Positions 1 to 8,387 of a DNA stretch of 53,592 bases are shown in pieces. Position 1 is the first letter of the stretch. Every line of letters starts with the position of its first letter. The stretch covers positions 1-53,592 of the forward strand of contig CADBFN010000009.1 of NCBI GenBank assembly GCA_902794035.1. Direction: 5' to 3'. Both the position numbers and the translations under genes were made by a program. The notes below the pieces were generated by a model. That model had not been told where the DNA came from and made no database searches. It saw only the letters and a program-made list of their open reading frames with translations. The DNA is from an uncultured bacterium (GTDB taxonomy: Bacteria; Cyanobacteriota; Vampirovibrionia; Gastranaerophilales; Gastranaerophilaceae).

Positions 1-1064
1 TCAAATTTGATTTCACCTGTAACGTCAGTTGTTCTGATGTAGAATTGAGGTCTGTAACCAGGGAAGAATGGAGTGTGACGTCCACCTTCATCTTTTGTCA
101 AAACGTAAACGTTTGCTGTGAAATGAGTGTGTGGGTGGATTGAACCAGGTTTGCATAAAACTTGACCACGTTGGATTTCAGTTTTATCAACACCACGAAG
201 CAATGCACCAATATTATCACCTGCTTGACCTTGGTCAAGAGATTTTCTGAACATTTCAACACCGGTAACAGTAGTTTTCTTAGTTTCGCCTAAACCAACT
301 AATTCAACTTCGTCACCAACTTTTACAACACCACGTTCTACTCTACCTGTTGCAACTGTACCACGACCTGTGATTGAGAATACGTCTTCAACCGGCATCA
401 AGAATGGTTTGTCTAAGTCTCTTTCAGGAGTTGGGAAGTAAGAATCGATAGCATCCATCAATTCCCAAATTTTATCAACCCACTTATCTTGTCCTCTTTG
501 AATATTTGGATTAGCTTGAACTGCTTCTAAAGCCTTTAAAGCTGAACCGTGAATGAATGGGATGTTGTCTCCGTCAAATTCGTAAGAAGAAAGAAGTTCT
601 CTAACTTCCATTTCAACTAATTCTAATAATTCAGGGTCATCAACCATATCACATTTGTTTAAGAATACTACCAAGTTAGGTACACCAACCTGTCTAGCTA
701 ACAAGATGTGTTCACGAGTCTGAGGCATAGCACCATCTGTTGCAGCAACAACAAGAATAGCACCGTCCATTTGAGCAGCACCAGTGATCATGTTTTTAAC
801 ATAGTCAGCGTGGCCCGGGCAGTCAACGTGAGCATAGTGTCTTGCATCTGTTTCATATTCTACGTGAGCTGTAGCAATGGTTATACCACGAGCTCTTTCT
901 TCAGGAGCAGCATCGATTTCATCAAATTTCTTAGCATCTGCTTTACCTGCTGCAGCCATAACACCTGTAATAGCTGCTGTTAATGTTGTTTTACCGTGGT
1001 CAACGTGGCCGATTGTACCTACGTTAACGTGCGGTTTCGTACGTTCATACTTTTCACGTGCCAT
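1..1064 (-). CDS. tuf: Elongation factor Tu, 3'-truncated by the window edge
   Basis: EF-Tu is the GTPase that brings aminoacyl-tRNA to the ribosome. About 354 of roughly 400 codons are present; the end of domain III lies beyond base 1. The G-domain motifs are clear: GHVDHGKTT (P loop), DCPGHADYV (switch II) and NKCDM. Domains II and III follow, for example [13 protein letters not shown]. The start at 1064 follows an AAGGAG Shine-Dalgarno site. One small oddity is the switch I stretch [13 protein letters not shown], with Ala where many bacteria have Asn. A good sigma-70-type promoter lies just upstream, and the next upstream gene is divergent, so tuf appears to be transcribed apart from fusA here. 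Confidence 0.98.
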   Translation of the reverse strand, partial: MAREKYERTKPHVNVGTIGHVDHGKTTLTAAITGVMAAAGKADAKKFDEIDAAPEERARGITIATAHVEYETDARHYAHVDCPGHADYVKNMITGAAQMDGAILVVAATDGAMPQTREHILLARQVGVPNLVVFLNKCDMVDDPELLELVEMEVRELLSSYEFDGDNIPFIHGSALKALEAVQANPNIQRGQDKWVDKIWELMDAIDSYFPTPERDLDKPFLMPVEDVFSITGRGTVATGRVERGVVKVGDEVELVGLGETKKTTVTGVEMFRKSLDQGQAGDNIGALLRGVDKTEIQRGQVLCKPGSIHPHTHFTANVYVLTKDEGGRHTPFFPGYRPQFYIRTTDVTGEIKF

Positions 1065-1137
1065 GAGATTAATCTCCTTTTCTTTTGTGTCTAACTTATA
1101 TATCCTACTATAACTTAGTATTCAATAATACTCTTTT

Positions 1138-1165
1138 AGTATAGTTGCTCATAAAACTTTGTCAA
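1138..1165 (-). promoter_or_regulatory. Predicted sigma-70 promoter of tuf
   Basis: On the minus strand a consensus -35 TTGACA (1160-1165) is separated by 16 bases from TATACT (1138-1143). The tuf start is about 75 bases further on, leaving a moderate 5' leader with an AAGGAG ribosome site. This is read from sequence only. Confidence 0.7.
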
Positions 1166-1247
1166 GTGTAATCAATAAAAAATCCCCGACGACACACATA
1201 AAAAACTAGATTGTAAAGATATGTAACAATATTTTTGATTTTAGTCA

Positions 1248-1286
1248 ATCCATTCATTAAAAATTACTTTATATACATGAATGGAT
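1248..1286 (+). promoter_or_regulatory. Perfect 10-bp inverted repeat before a small gene
   Basis: ATCCATTCAT (1248-1257) is repeated in inverse as ATGAATGGAT (1277-1286) with 19 bases between. It ends 10 bases before the GGAGG ribosome site of the 78-residue gene. It could be an operator, or a leader hairpin close to the ribosome site. Which one cannot be decided without knowing the transcription start. Confidence 0.45.
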
Positions 1287-1308
1287 ATTGAAATTCGGAG
1301 GAATGATT

Positions 1309-1545
1309 ATGGCAGGCGATAAAATTGATACAAGTAATAATATTTCACCTTATATAAAAAGACCGCAAGATTACGGCATAAAAAATTATTTTCTTGAAGC
1401 TCAGAAAAAAGCTGCAGCTTTGGGACAAGGTGTAAAGAAAAAAATGCCGCCTATATTTAATGATTATCTGCAGGCAAATGCAAGTTCTAATGCCGGTTTT
1501 GTACAACCGGGGAATGCAAATTATTTAGGTACAACAAACAAATAA
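1309..1545 (+). CDS. Small hypothetical protein (78 aa)
   Basis: I do not recognise a family. The start at 1309 (MAGDKIDTSN) is chosen because GGAGG at 1297-1301 sits seven bases before it; in-frame starts further upstream (1288, 1303) are badly placed. The product is soluble, has no signal peptide or membrane segment, and is rich in Asn, Lys and Ala. A basic helical middle (EAQKKAAALGQGVKKK) is followed by a Gly/Asn-rich tail. The gene stands alone between the divergent tuf and the downstream coaX, with a strong intrinsic terminator right after it, so it is probably a single-gene transcript. Coding status rests on the ribosome site, terminator and ordinary codon use. Confidence 0.7.
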   Translation: MAGDKIDTSNNISPYIKRPQDYGIKNYFLEAQKKAAALGQGVKKKMPPIFNDYLQANASSNAGFVQPGNANYLGTTNK

Positions 1546-1574
1546 TTTTTGCATATTCAAATATTTGTAATAAA

Positions 1575-1608
1575 ATAATCCTTGAAGCAGATTCAAGGAT
1601 TATTTTTT
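1575..1608 (+). terminator. Intrinsic terminator abutting the coaX start
   Basis: A perfect 12-bp stem (1575-1586 with 1592-1603, loop GCAGA) runs into six T residues (1603-1608). The coaX ATG begins at 1609. The only Shine-Dalgarno-like sequence for coaX, AAGGA at 1595-1599, lies inside the 3' arm of this stem. Confidence 0.85.
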
Positions 1609-2391
1609 ATGCTACTGACTGCAGATATAGGAAATACAAATATTACACTCGGAATTTTTGACAATGACAAATACGTCAATGAATTCCGTTTGGCTTCTGA
1701 CAAAGATTTAGCTCAGGAAGAATATGAAAATCTGCTAAAAACCATACTCAGAGATTACAAAATTACAGGCTGCGTAATCGGTTCTGTAGTAAATGAACTT
1801 GATGATAAATTTAAATGTGCAATAAAAAATACACTAAATACAGAGCCGGTAATCGTATCAAACAAAATTAATAGCGGGGTTAAAATAATAGCGGATTCTC
1901 CTGAAGAAGTCGGAGCAGACAGAATTGCCAATGCCGCAGCTGCCGCAAGCATGAATATAGGTGCAGTTATCGTAATCGATTTTGGAACAGCAACTACTTT
2001 TGATATTGTTAATGCTAAAAAAGAATTTTGCGGAGGAATAATTATTCCGGGTTTAAAAACTCAATTAAAAAGTCTATATAACTCTACTTCAAAATTACCA
2101 ATAATTGACATTGATATATCCCCTTGTGCAGTCGCTCAGAACACTAAAGATGCCATTCTTGCAGGTGTAATTCGTGGTAGCGCCTGCGCAGCTGACGGAC
2201 TTATTGAACAATGCGAAAAAGAATTGGAACAACGGGCAACCTTAATCGCGACAGGAGGTTATTGCGGGCTGATGGCAAATTATATGAAAAGAAAATTTGA
2301 CTACATTAAACCCATACTAACACTTGAAGGTTTAAAATTAATTTACGAATTAAATAAAGTCGAAGGGAAAAATTATTCTTCAACGTTATAG
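1609..2391 (+). CDS. coaX: Type III pantothenate kinase
   Basis: CoaX phosphorylates pantothenate, the first step of coenzyme A synthesis; type III enzymes are ATP-dependent and feedback-insensitive. The 260-residue length is normal. Family signatures are present: DIGNTNITLGIF at the N-terminus, EEVGADRIANA, and DFGTATTFD in the ASKHA fold. The start at 1609 is the only one that gives the canonical N-terminus. It has no free ribosome site, because AAGGA (1595-1599) is within the terminator hairpin of the preceding gene. The 3' end overlaps the convergent gene 2373-3572 by 19 bases. Confidence 0.95.
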   Translation: MLLTADIGNTNITLGIFDNDKYVNEFRLASDKDLAQEEYENLLKTILRDYKITGCVIGSVVNELDDKFKCAIKNTLNTEPVIVSNKINSGVKIIADSPEEVGADRIANAAAAASMNIGAVIVIDFGTATTFDIVNAKKEFCGGIIIPGLKTQLKSLYNSTSKLPIIDIDISPCAVAQNTKDAILAGVIRGSACAADGLIEQCEKELEQRATLIATGGYCGLMANYMKRKFDYIKPILTLEGLKLIYELNKVEGKNYSSTL

Positions 2392-3572
2392 AATCTGTAA
2401 GCCTTGAATATTGCACCTATAGCATCTTTAAATGACCTGTTCATTGCTTCTTCATCCATATTGAATTCCCCTAAAAGCTGGTCAGTTTCAGCTGAATAGA
2501 TTTTAGTACGAGGCAACTCATCCGTTTTTGTAAAATAATTGTATCCGTTCGGATGTTTTGCTTTAAATTGCTTATTCCTGACTTCACTTGCTTTTGAAGC
2601 TGCCAAATCAAGCATATCTTTCTTATCTTTAAAATCAGAACTTTTCCAGTCTGAATTTAAAACATAAAATTTGTTTTCATTTTCAGTAATTTCATATCTT
2701 TCAAAGTACAAAGAAACAATGCCGTCTAAAAAACTTTCAACAAATGAAGTTTTATTTTGCGCAGGAGCAGCAGGATCAGCCGGAGCATTTTTTGAATCAG
2801 CAGCAACCGCGAATACCAAAGCAATAATTAACGCAAAAATTACTATAAAATATACAACAGGTAAAATAACCAAACTTAATATTGAAAATACAGTTGCATG
2901 AGTTCTCTGAGATTTATTAAACTCATCTACATCAGTACAACCTTTATTTTTATAAGCCCACTCATTTCCTTTTAAACCGCAATACATCTGAAAATAAAAT
3001 CCGAGCGGAGTAAGCCACAGTAAAAGTTCAAACAACGGGATATAAGACTTATTGAACAATCCCCATATCCAGGTGCCGAAAAAAGCACCCCAGTTAAATT
3101 CTTTTTTATAATCGTAAGGTAAAACGCCCGTAATTTTACCTTTTTGGAAAAATAAATACGCAAATAATATTAAAGATAAACATAAAAATAATATTATATA
3201 AATCAAAGGATATAAGAAGGAAAAAGCCCCAATCGCAGAGATTGAACAAAGGGCCAGATTAGTATGTTTTCTGACTTCACCAAACATATCATTCAATCTT
3301 CTGTATATATTGGAAATACTAAGCACTGAAACAAATGCTGTTCCTGTCAATATCCATAATTTGAGTAATAACGGAGCATCATAAAAAATCTTTGAGATAT
3401 TAAAAAAATCTCCAAATTCTTTTATATGACTATAAGTATATGTAGAATAAGGAAACATAACAACAGTACTGATTGCACAAATTATAACCATATTTAATAA
3501 GAATGCATGTCTTCCTATTACACCCTCAAACGAAAATAATTTTTCATTTATCTCTAACTTATTATCTTCCAT
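2373..3572 (-). CDS. Multi-pass membrane protein, DUF805/DUF2628-like regions
   Basis: A 399-residue membrane protein of unknown function. The N-terminus, LFSFEGVIGRHAFLLNMVI, resembles the start of DUF805 proteins, with several hydrophobic segments up to about residue 145. A second part around 158-205 (NWGAFFGTWIWGLFNKSYIP) resembles DUF2628-type segments found in envelope proteins. A further membrane pair lies near 230-260, followed by a soluble, charged C-terminal domain of about 140 residues that I cannot place. It is transcribed alone on the minus strand and its 3' end overlaps coaX. The assignments come from motif memory, not from a profile search. Confidence 0.75.
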   Translation of the reverse strand: MEDNKLEINEKLFSFEGVIGRHAFLLNMVIICAISTVVMFPYSTYTYSHIKEFGDFFNISKIFYDAPLLLKLWILTGTAFVSVLSISNIYRRLNDMFGEVRKHTNLALCSISAIGAFSFLYPLIYIILFLCLSLILFAYLFFQKGKITGVLPYDYKKEFNWGAFFGTWIWGLFNKSYIPLFELLLWLTPLGFYFQMYCGLKGNEWAYKNKGCTDVDEFNKSQRTHATVFSILSLVILPVVYFIVIFALIIALVFAVAADSKNAPADPAAPAQNKTSFVESFLDGIVSLYFERYEITENENKFYVLNSDWKSSDFKDKKDMLDLAASKASEVRNKQFKAKHPNGYNYFTKTDELPRTKIYSAETDQLLGEFNMDEEAMNRSFKDAIGAIFKAYRFYNVEE

Positions 3573-3632
3573 ATAGTATCTCCTTACTTAAACAAGTGTT
3601 TTAATTATACAAATACAAATTAGATTTATCAA

Positions 3633-4286
3633 CTATTTAATATCTTGCGGATAGGTTATTTTGATATTACTTTCAGAACCTTGCACAACAAATATATCAG
3701 AGAGAGAATTTTTGAGAATAAGACCACAATCATCAGTAAAGTTTGAATCATCCGCAGAAAGCAGATGAGCTTTTTTAATCAATGACAACTTGAAACCCTG
3801 AGGAGTTTGCACACGCCGAAGAGAATTTCTATCGGGCATATCAACTAATATATCATTTTTTACCACTACAACTGTATCAGAAGACTTTATCGCTGCAGTC
3901 ACTGCATTATGAGAATCTAATGCCTTAACACATCGTTCAATTATATCCTGAGTAACAAACGGTCTTGCGCAATCATGAATTAACACATTTGCTTCATCAT
4001 CCTCAATCGCAAACACACCATTATATGAACTATCCTTGCGCTCATTCCCGCCTTCAACAATTTTTACTACCTTTTTATAATTGTTTTTATTTATAATATC
4101 TAATGTTTTCTGCATGTACAAAGGATTTATGACTAAAATGATACCGTCGATAAAAATGGATTGTTCAAAAGCCTCTACAGACAACTCTATCAAGGTCTTT
4201 CCATCAATCTGTGCAAATTGCTTCGGCAAATCACTGCCAAATCTTTTTCCTGAACCAGAAGCTAATATTACTACATAATTTTTCAC
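3633..4286 (-). CDS. ispD: 2-C-methyl-D-erythritol 4-phosphate cytidylyltransferase
   Basis: IspD makes CDP-ME from MEP and CTP in the non-mevalonate isoprenoid pathway. The nucleotide-binding start (LASGSGKRFG, then LPKQF), the CARPFVT segment, TPQGFK and the TDDCGL motif are all visible. At 217 residues it is slightly short and ends at NIKITYPQDIK, at the point where most IspD proteins carry a further helix. The start is GTG at 4284-4286 behind GAGG. The related CDP-ribitol enzyme TarI cannot be fully excluded by eye, but no teichoic-acid genes accompany it. Confidence 0.85.
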   Translation of the reverse strand: MKNYVVILASGSGKRFGSDLPKQFAQIDGKTLIELSVEAFEQSIFIDGIILVINPLYMQKTLDIINKNNYKKVVKIVEGGNERKDSSYNGVFAIEDDEANVLIHDCARPFVTQDIIERCVKALDSHNAVTAAIKSSDTVVVVKNDILVDMPDRNSLRRVQTPQGFKLSLIKKAHLLSADDSNFTDDCGLILKNSLSDIFVVQGSESNIKITYPQDIK

Positions 4287-4391
4287 TATATAACCTCTTA
4301 TTATAAATTATATCACATTTACAATGACCGGCTAATAATTTTTTCTGCTACCTTGCTATTAATGGTTCAAACACAAAGGCTCACATATAAA

Positions 4392-6395
4392 CTAATTTGT
4401 GCCGAATTTTATTATATATACATAATCAAAACCTGTTGCAGGCTTTAAATATTTTTTATTCCATTTATCTAAAGCTCTTTTACCGATAAAAAATTTTGGA
4501 TGAGGCGGCTGATTATACCCCGAATTCTGAAAAGCAACTGCCGTTCTGTATTGAGTATCGTGTAATAATGTCGGCATTTTATATTTTGTTTTGAACGTCG
4601 TAAAATAAATTCTTAAAGTTGAATTATCTTTTGTCGCATAAGCAATTTCTTCTCGCCAATCACCGAATATATCTGCCTGAAAAATCGGTGCATCACGCTC
4701 CATATGTAATACATTTTTAAAATGTTCTATTGTTTTATACCTACGACGACGGATATTATATTTAGAAATCTTTGTTCTAAAAACAATTTCTCTTGATAAA
4801 TCCCCATCCCACCATATTATAAATGCAGGATTTCCCGGAGGTACAAGACCTACCCGCTTACCTTTCATGTCATATAAATATTTATCTATTGTTGTAAACA
4901 TTACTGAAGAATTTATACTGTCATCAATATTACCTGCAACGCCACGCCCTATATCCCTGTCCGCAGGAATAGCACCAATTATTTTTCCATTTTTTGCTTT
5001 TCTCATATCCGCACCATATGAAAAATAGTATGGAGCTTCCTCGTGCACCTGAAAAATCTCCTGTTCCCCGTCGTTATCAAAATCCGTAACATGCAGGGTA
5101 TCACCATGTCCATGTTCTGTAGAATTAAGAATTGAACCATCATCATCAACGATTGTCGCACCAAAAACTATCTCATCTTTACCGTCATTATCGGCATCAC
5201 ATACAGACAGCTGATGATTCCCGTTACCATAAAGCGTTTCTCCCCGGAAATCATCATACCTTTTCCACAACAATTTAAAGTTTTTGCCATCCCAATCGTA
5301 AGCAGCCATTGCAGCTTTTCGGTAATATCCTCTTGACATTATAATACTTGGATGAACGCCATCAAGATAAGCAACTCCTGCCAAAAACCTTTCAGACCTG
5401 TTTCCAGACTGTTTTCCTTCATCTCCCCAACTTTGGGAATTCCCGCGCTGAGGATAAAAATTTATTGTTTGTAAAGCTCTGCCTGTTTTCCCGTCAAACA
5501 TAGTAATCCAGTCAGGTCCATGAACAATTTTTCCTTTCAAATCGCCATTTTTTTCTCTTAAATCGCTGTAATTATTATACTTTTTACCTGTTTCAGAATC
5601 TGTAAATAATAAATCTTTGCCTTCGAATTTAACACCGGCATCACTTACAAATTTACCTGCAGAATCTTTTGTACCCAAAGTAGTACGCATAACAATATCA
5701 CTACGACCGTTGCCATTGAAATCATAAACTATGAACGGAGTATAATGAGCTCCTGCGCGGATGTTTATCCCCATATCAATCCGCCACAGTTTCTTGCCAC
5801 TTACTTTATAACAATCTAAAAAAGCATTCCCGGAATATCCCGGGAAACCATTATCACGTTTATTAGTCGGATTCCACAGAATAAAATACTCATAAATACC
5901 ATCCCCATCAACATCACCAACTGAGACATCATATATCATATAAGAATATTTTTCTCCGTCAGGGGTTACCCCATCTTTTGGCTTATCCAACTTTATATCT
6001 AAATAATTATTTTTAAAAACTGCGATATTCTCACTCTTTACAGGCTTTAATCCCTTTAGAACGACATTATAGACGTCACCAATTTTTCCTTTTTTATCAA
6101 GAAAATTTGTAGAATCCAAATTTGAAACAAATAATTTTCCGTTCTTATATATATCAAACCTCTGATTAATTGGTTCCTCTCCTAAAAGCCGCCAGCTAAG
6201 ATAAACCCCTTTATCTGTTTTTACCGCATATCCGCCACGCGTTAAATACTCTACATTCCGAGGTTTATCAAATTTTACGGAATTTGATTTTTCGCCTGAA
6301 TCAATACTCACATAAATGATTATTCCAAAGAGAATAACCATTGCAATAACTAATGCTTTTTTATAATTGTTAAATATTTTACGAACAAAATTCAT
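4392..6395 (-). CDS. Rhamnogalacturonan lyase, PL11 family, membrane-anchored
   Basis: PL11 enzymes cleave the rhamnogalacturonan I backbone of pectin by beta-elimination, leaving unsaturated products. Residues 13-31 form an uncleaved hydrophobic anchor. An N-terminal fibronectin-like beta domain (about 45-130) is followed by the eight-bladed propeller, with the Ca-binding type motif GDVDGDGIYEY (160-170), then NIRAGAHYTPFIVYD (211-225) and further DxDNDG repeats. The 667-residue length is normal. It lies alone among housekeeping genes, with no neighbouring SusCD or transporter genes. A GH105 gene that would act on its products is 38 kb away in this window. The anchor suggests action on the outer side of the inner membrane or at the surface. 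Confidence 0.95.
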   Translation of the reverse strand: MNFVRKIFNNYKKALVIAMVILFGIIIYVSIDSGEKSNSVKFDKPRNVEYLTRGGYAVKTDKGVYLSWRLLGEEPINQRFDIYKNGKLFVSNLDSTNFLDKKGKIGDVYNVVLKGLKPVKSENIAVFKNNYLDIKLDKPKDGVTPDGEKYSYMIYDVSVGDVDGDGIYEYFILWNPTNKRDNGFPGYSGNAFLDCYKVSGKKLWRIDMGINIRAGAHYTPFIVYDFNGNGRSDIVMRTTLGTKDSAGKFVSDAGVKFEGKDLLFTDSETGKKYNNYSDLREKNGDLKGKIVHGPDWITMFDGKTGRALQTINFYPQRGNSQSWGDEGKQSGNRSERFLAGVAYLDGVHPSIIMSRGYYRKAAMAAYDWDGKNFKLLWKRYDDFRGETLYGNGNHQLSVCDADNDGKDEIVFGATIVDDDGSILNSTEHGHGDTLHVTDFDNDGEQEIFQVHEEAPYYFSYGADMRKAKNGKIIGAIPADRDIGRGVAGNIDDSINSSVMFTTIDKYLYDMKGKRVGLVPPGNPAFIIWWDGDLSREIVFRTKISKYNIRRRRYKTIEHFKNVLHMERDAPIFQADIFGDWREEIAYATKDNSTLRIYFTTFKTKYKMPTLLHDTQYRTAVAFQNSGYNQPPHPKFFIGKRALDKWNKKYLKPATGFDYVYIIKFGTN

Positions 6396-6500
6396 AAAAA
6401 AATTATATCATACCAAAAACAGATAAACGTAATAATCATATATAAAAATTGCAGATTATAGCAAAAAATTAATTTATATGTTTTGTATTAAAACACAAAT

Positions 6501-7238
6501 ATGATTACGAAAATAACATCAAACACTGTACATAACACATTTAAGGCAAAATTACCGCAAAAGTCGATAAATATTGCTTCAATAAGTGCTTGTGGTCGTT
6601 TGGATAAAAACAGCAAAGCAAGTATCTTCTTTGGAGTAGAAAACAGAGAAAATTTGCTTGCAAAAATAGAAAACCACATTAACCTTGTATTGCAAAAAAG
6701 TAAAGACTTAGGGTTCTTACCCTCTTTTCCGAAAAGAGCTTTTTTCTCTATTAATAAACCTGAAACCATAATTAATGCCTGGAATCACATTTGGACTCAA
6801 AGCAAAGGACGCAAATTTGAAGAACTAATTGAGCATCCGGCGCGTCTTACTTTCGATGGGGATTTTTTTGGAATTAACGGGAAAGCAGATTCTCATACAA
6901 TCGGAATAATGTATGAACCGAAAACAAAAACATTATTTTGTCTGGATTCATTATCAAATTTATGCAAACAAGTCAAGGAATATCAAGATATTTTAATAAA
7001 TCAAATATTTAATTCTCCAAACGGTGAAATAAAAAAAATTATTTTTTCAAATAAATACCAACAAGGAACAGATGAATATACCTGCAACAACTGGGCTCTC
7101 GCAAACATTGAAGCATTGCAAAAGGCTTTAAGAGCCGGAAAAGATATTGACAATACTGAAAAATTAAACGCAGTATTACCTGAAGATATAAATGAAATTT
7201 TAAAGAAACAATACGAATATTTACTTAAAAGACAATAA
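6501..7238 (+). CDS. Predicted clan CE (Ulp1/YopJ-like) cysteine protease
   Basis: A 245-residue soluble protein. I see a candidate catalytic arrangement in the order used by clan CE peptidases: His132 (SHTIGIMYEP), Asp149 (CLDSLSNL), Gln187/Gln188 and Cys195 (YQQGTDEYTCNNWAL). The His-Asp gap of 17 and Asp-Cys gap of 46 are close to those of Ulp1-type SUMO proteases. Clan CE also contains deubiquitinases and YopJ-type acetyltransferases used as host-directed effectors. There is no signal peptide; the N-terminus carries TFKA at 13-16, also found in the LOG-like protein at 12425. The upstream leader has no Shine-Dalgarno site. Function is inferred from motif spacing only; the fold is unproven. 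Confidence 0.6.
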   Translation: MITKITSNTVHNTFKAKLPQKSINIASISACGRLDKNSKASIFFGVENRENLLAKIENHINLVLQKSKDLGFLPSFPKRAFFSINKPETIINAWNHIWTQSKGRKFEELIEHPARLTFDGDFFGINGKADSHTIGIMYEPKTKTLFCLDSLSNLCKQVKEYQDILINQIFNSPNGEIKKIIFSNKYQQGTDEYTCNNWALANIEALQKALRAGKDIDNTEKLNAVLPEDINEILKKQYEYLLKRQ

Positions 7239-7244
7239 TAAAAA

Positions 7245-7283
7245 AAAGCAGGAATCCAAATTATATTTTGTAATTCCTGCTTT
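7245..7283. terminator. Bidirectional terminator between convergent genes
   Basis: An 11-bp perfect stem, AAAGCAGGAAT (7245-7255) with its complement at 7273-7283, has A-runs on one side and T-rich sequence on the other. It can end both the plus-strand protease-like gene and the minus-strand gene at 7302. Confidence 0.8.
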
Positions 7284-7301
7284 CTTATATTCTTAAAAAT
7301 A

Positions 7302-8348
7302 CTAGAATGTAATATTATAAGTTGAGCCGTTTGTGAATTTGATACTGAAATTCAGTGGTTTCGGATCGTCTTTGTATTTCAAAACTAATATTCTCATATT
7401 TGCATTTGAACTTAACTGATAATCTTCAGGCAACGCGTTAGCAAATCTTTTTGATTCTTTAGTAATGCGGGCTAATCTTATCCAGTTTGGAACACTGCAC
7501 AATGCAGATGTTCCTGCGGTCAGGACCAAAACAGGCGGAAAAGTAGCTACAGTGTCAAGTAAATCAAGTCTGTCTAAATCAACAAAGGATTCTGTAGTTA
7601 CATCTTTTAGCCCTGCAAGTCTTTCACTTGTAGCTGTAACAGATGCCGTTGAAGAATTTTTGTTAGTTACCACATATTCAAAAGCATGTACATATTTGTT
7701 TTCTTTTTGTTTTAAACGATATTCATTTTGTACAATTGATATTTTCGCATTATCATCGCTATAAGTTTGAGTATCAAGAAGGGTTAAATCAATAGGATTA
7801 GTATCATTTGAATACGGGAAAACAGATGTTTTTTTGTTATCTTTTGCCATATGATTATTTAATTTTGCCATTCCTGTTTTCAAAGGTTTTACCAAATCAG
7901 GTGAAATATAAAAATTTCCTAATTCTTGTTTTCTTGCCAAGGTAAAGAAATCAAATTTATATTCTTTCATTGCATCCCTGTCATCAACCTTTTCATAACT
8001 TAACCCGCTTTGTTTTAAGAAATCTGTCATTTCATTATTTTCAACATCATATTTTTCATTTGATACAACAAAAATATTTGTATTTTTATTCGCAGGATAC
8101 AATCTTACAAAATAACTGCAATTATCATCGGAATAAATATATGCGTTTGATACTTTTTCCAAAGGAACAAATGCATCTGCTCCATTATATGAATCAACAA
8201 GATTTCTTATATTTGCACTAAGCTCTCTTATATTAATACCATTTACCTGATAAGCATAAAAATTCTTTGCAAGCTCAGCAGAAACAACACCAGCATTGAC
8301 CAAAGTAATAATTACCGCAAATACTAATAATTTAAAAATCTTTTTCAT
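7302..8348 (-). CDS. Secreted protein of unknown function, paralogue 1
   Basis: A 348-residue protein with a clear signal peptide (MKKIFKLLVFAVIITLVNAG, cleavage near VSA-EL). I recognise no domain. It is a diverged tandem copy of the next gene (8388-9413): both share an ENKYVHAFEYV segment, ERLAGLKD, FVDLD.LD, and a C-terminal MRIL..K.KDDPKPL block. The signal peptide implies export to the periplasm or beyond. It lies third in an apparent operon behind an AI-2E family transporter gene and paralogue 2, with a terminator after it. The conserved blocks fall mainly in the C-terminal half, so that half probably forms the shared domain. Confidence 0.85.
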   Translation of the reverse strand: MKKIFKLLVFAVIITLVNAGVVSAELAKNFYAYQVNGINIRELSANIRNLVDSYNGADAFVPLEKVSNAYIYSDDNCSYFVRLYPANKNTNIFVVSNEKYDVENNEMTDFLKQSGLSYEKVDDRDAMKEYKFDFFTLARKQELGNFYISPDLVKPLKTGMAKLNNHMAKDNKKTSVFPYSNDTNPIDLTLLDTQTYSDDNAKISIVQNEYRLKQKENKYVHAFEYVVTNKNSSTASVTATSERLAGLKDVTTESFVDLDRLDLLDTVATFPPVLVLTAGTSALCSVPNWIRLARITKESKRFANALPEDYQLSSNANMRILVLKYKDDPKPLNFSIKFTNGSTYNITF

Positions 8349-8387
8349 TTTTACCTTCCTTAATTACCATTACACGTACAATATCTA

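Noticed and set aside
708-1113. Plus-strand open frames across tuf
   Set aside because: They are antisense to the well-conserved EF-Tu coding sequence.
3633-4286. TarI (CDP-ribitol) rather than IspD
   Set aside because: No TarJ or teichoic-acid genes nearby and a Gram-negative envelope is indicated; IspD is the simpler call.
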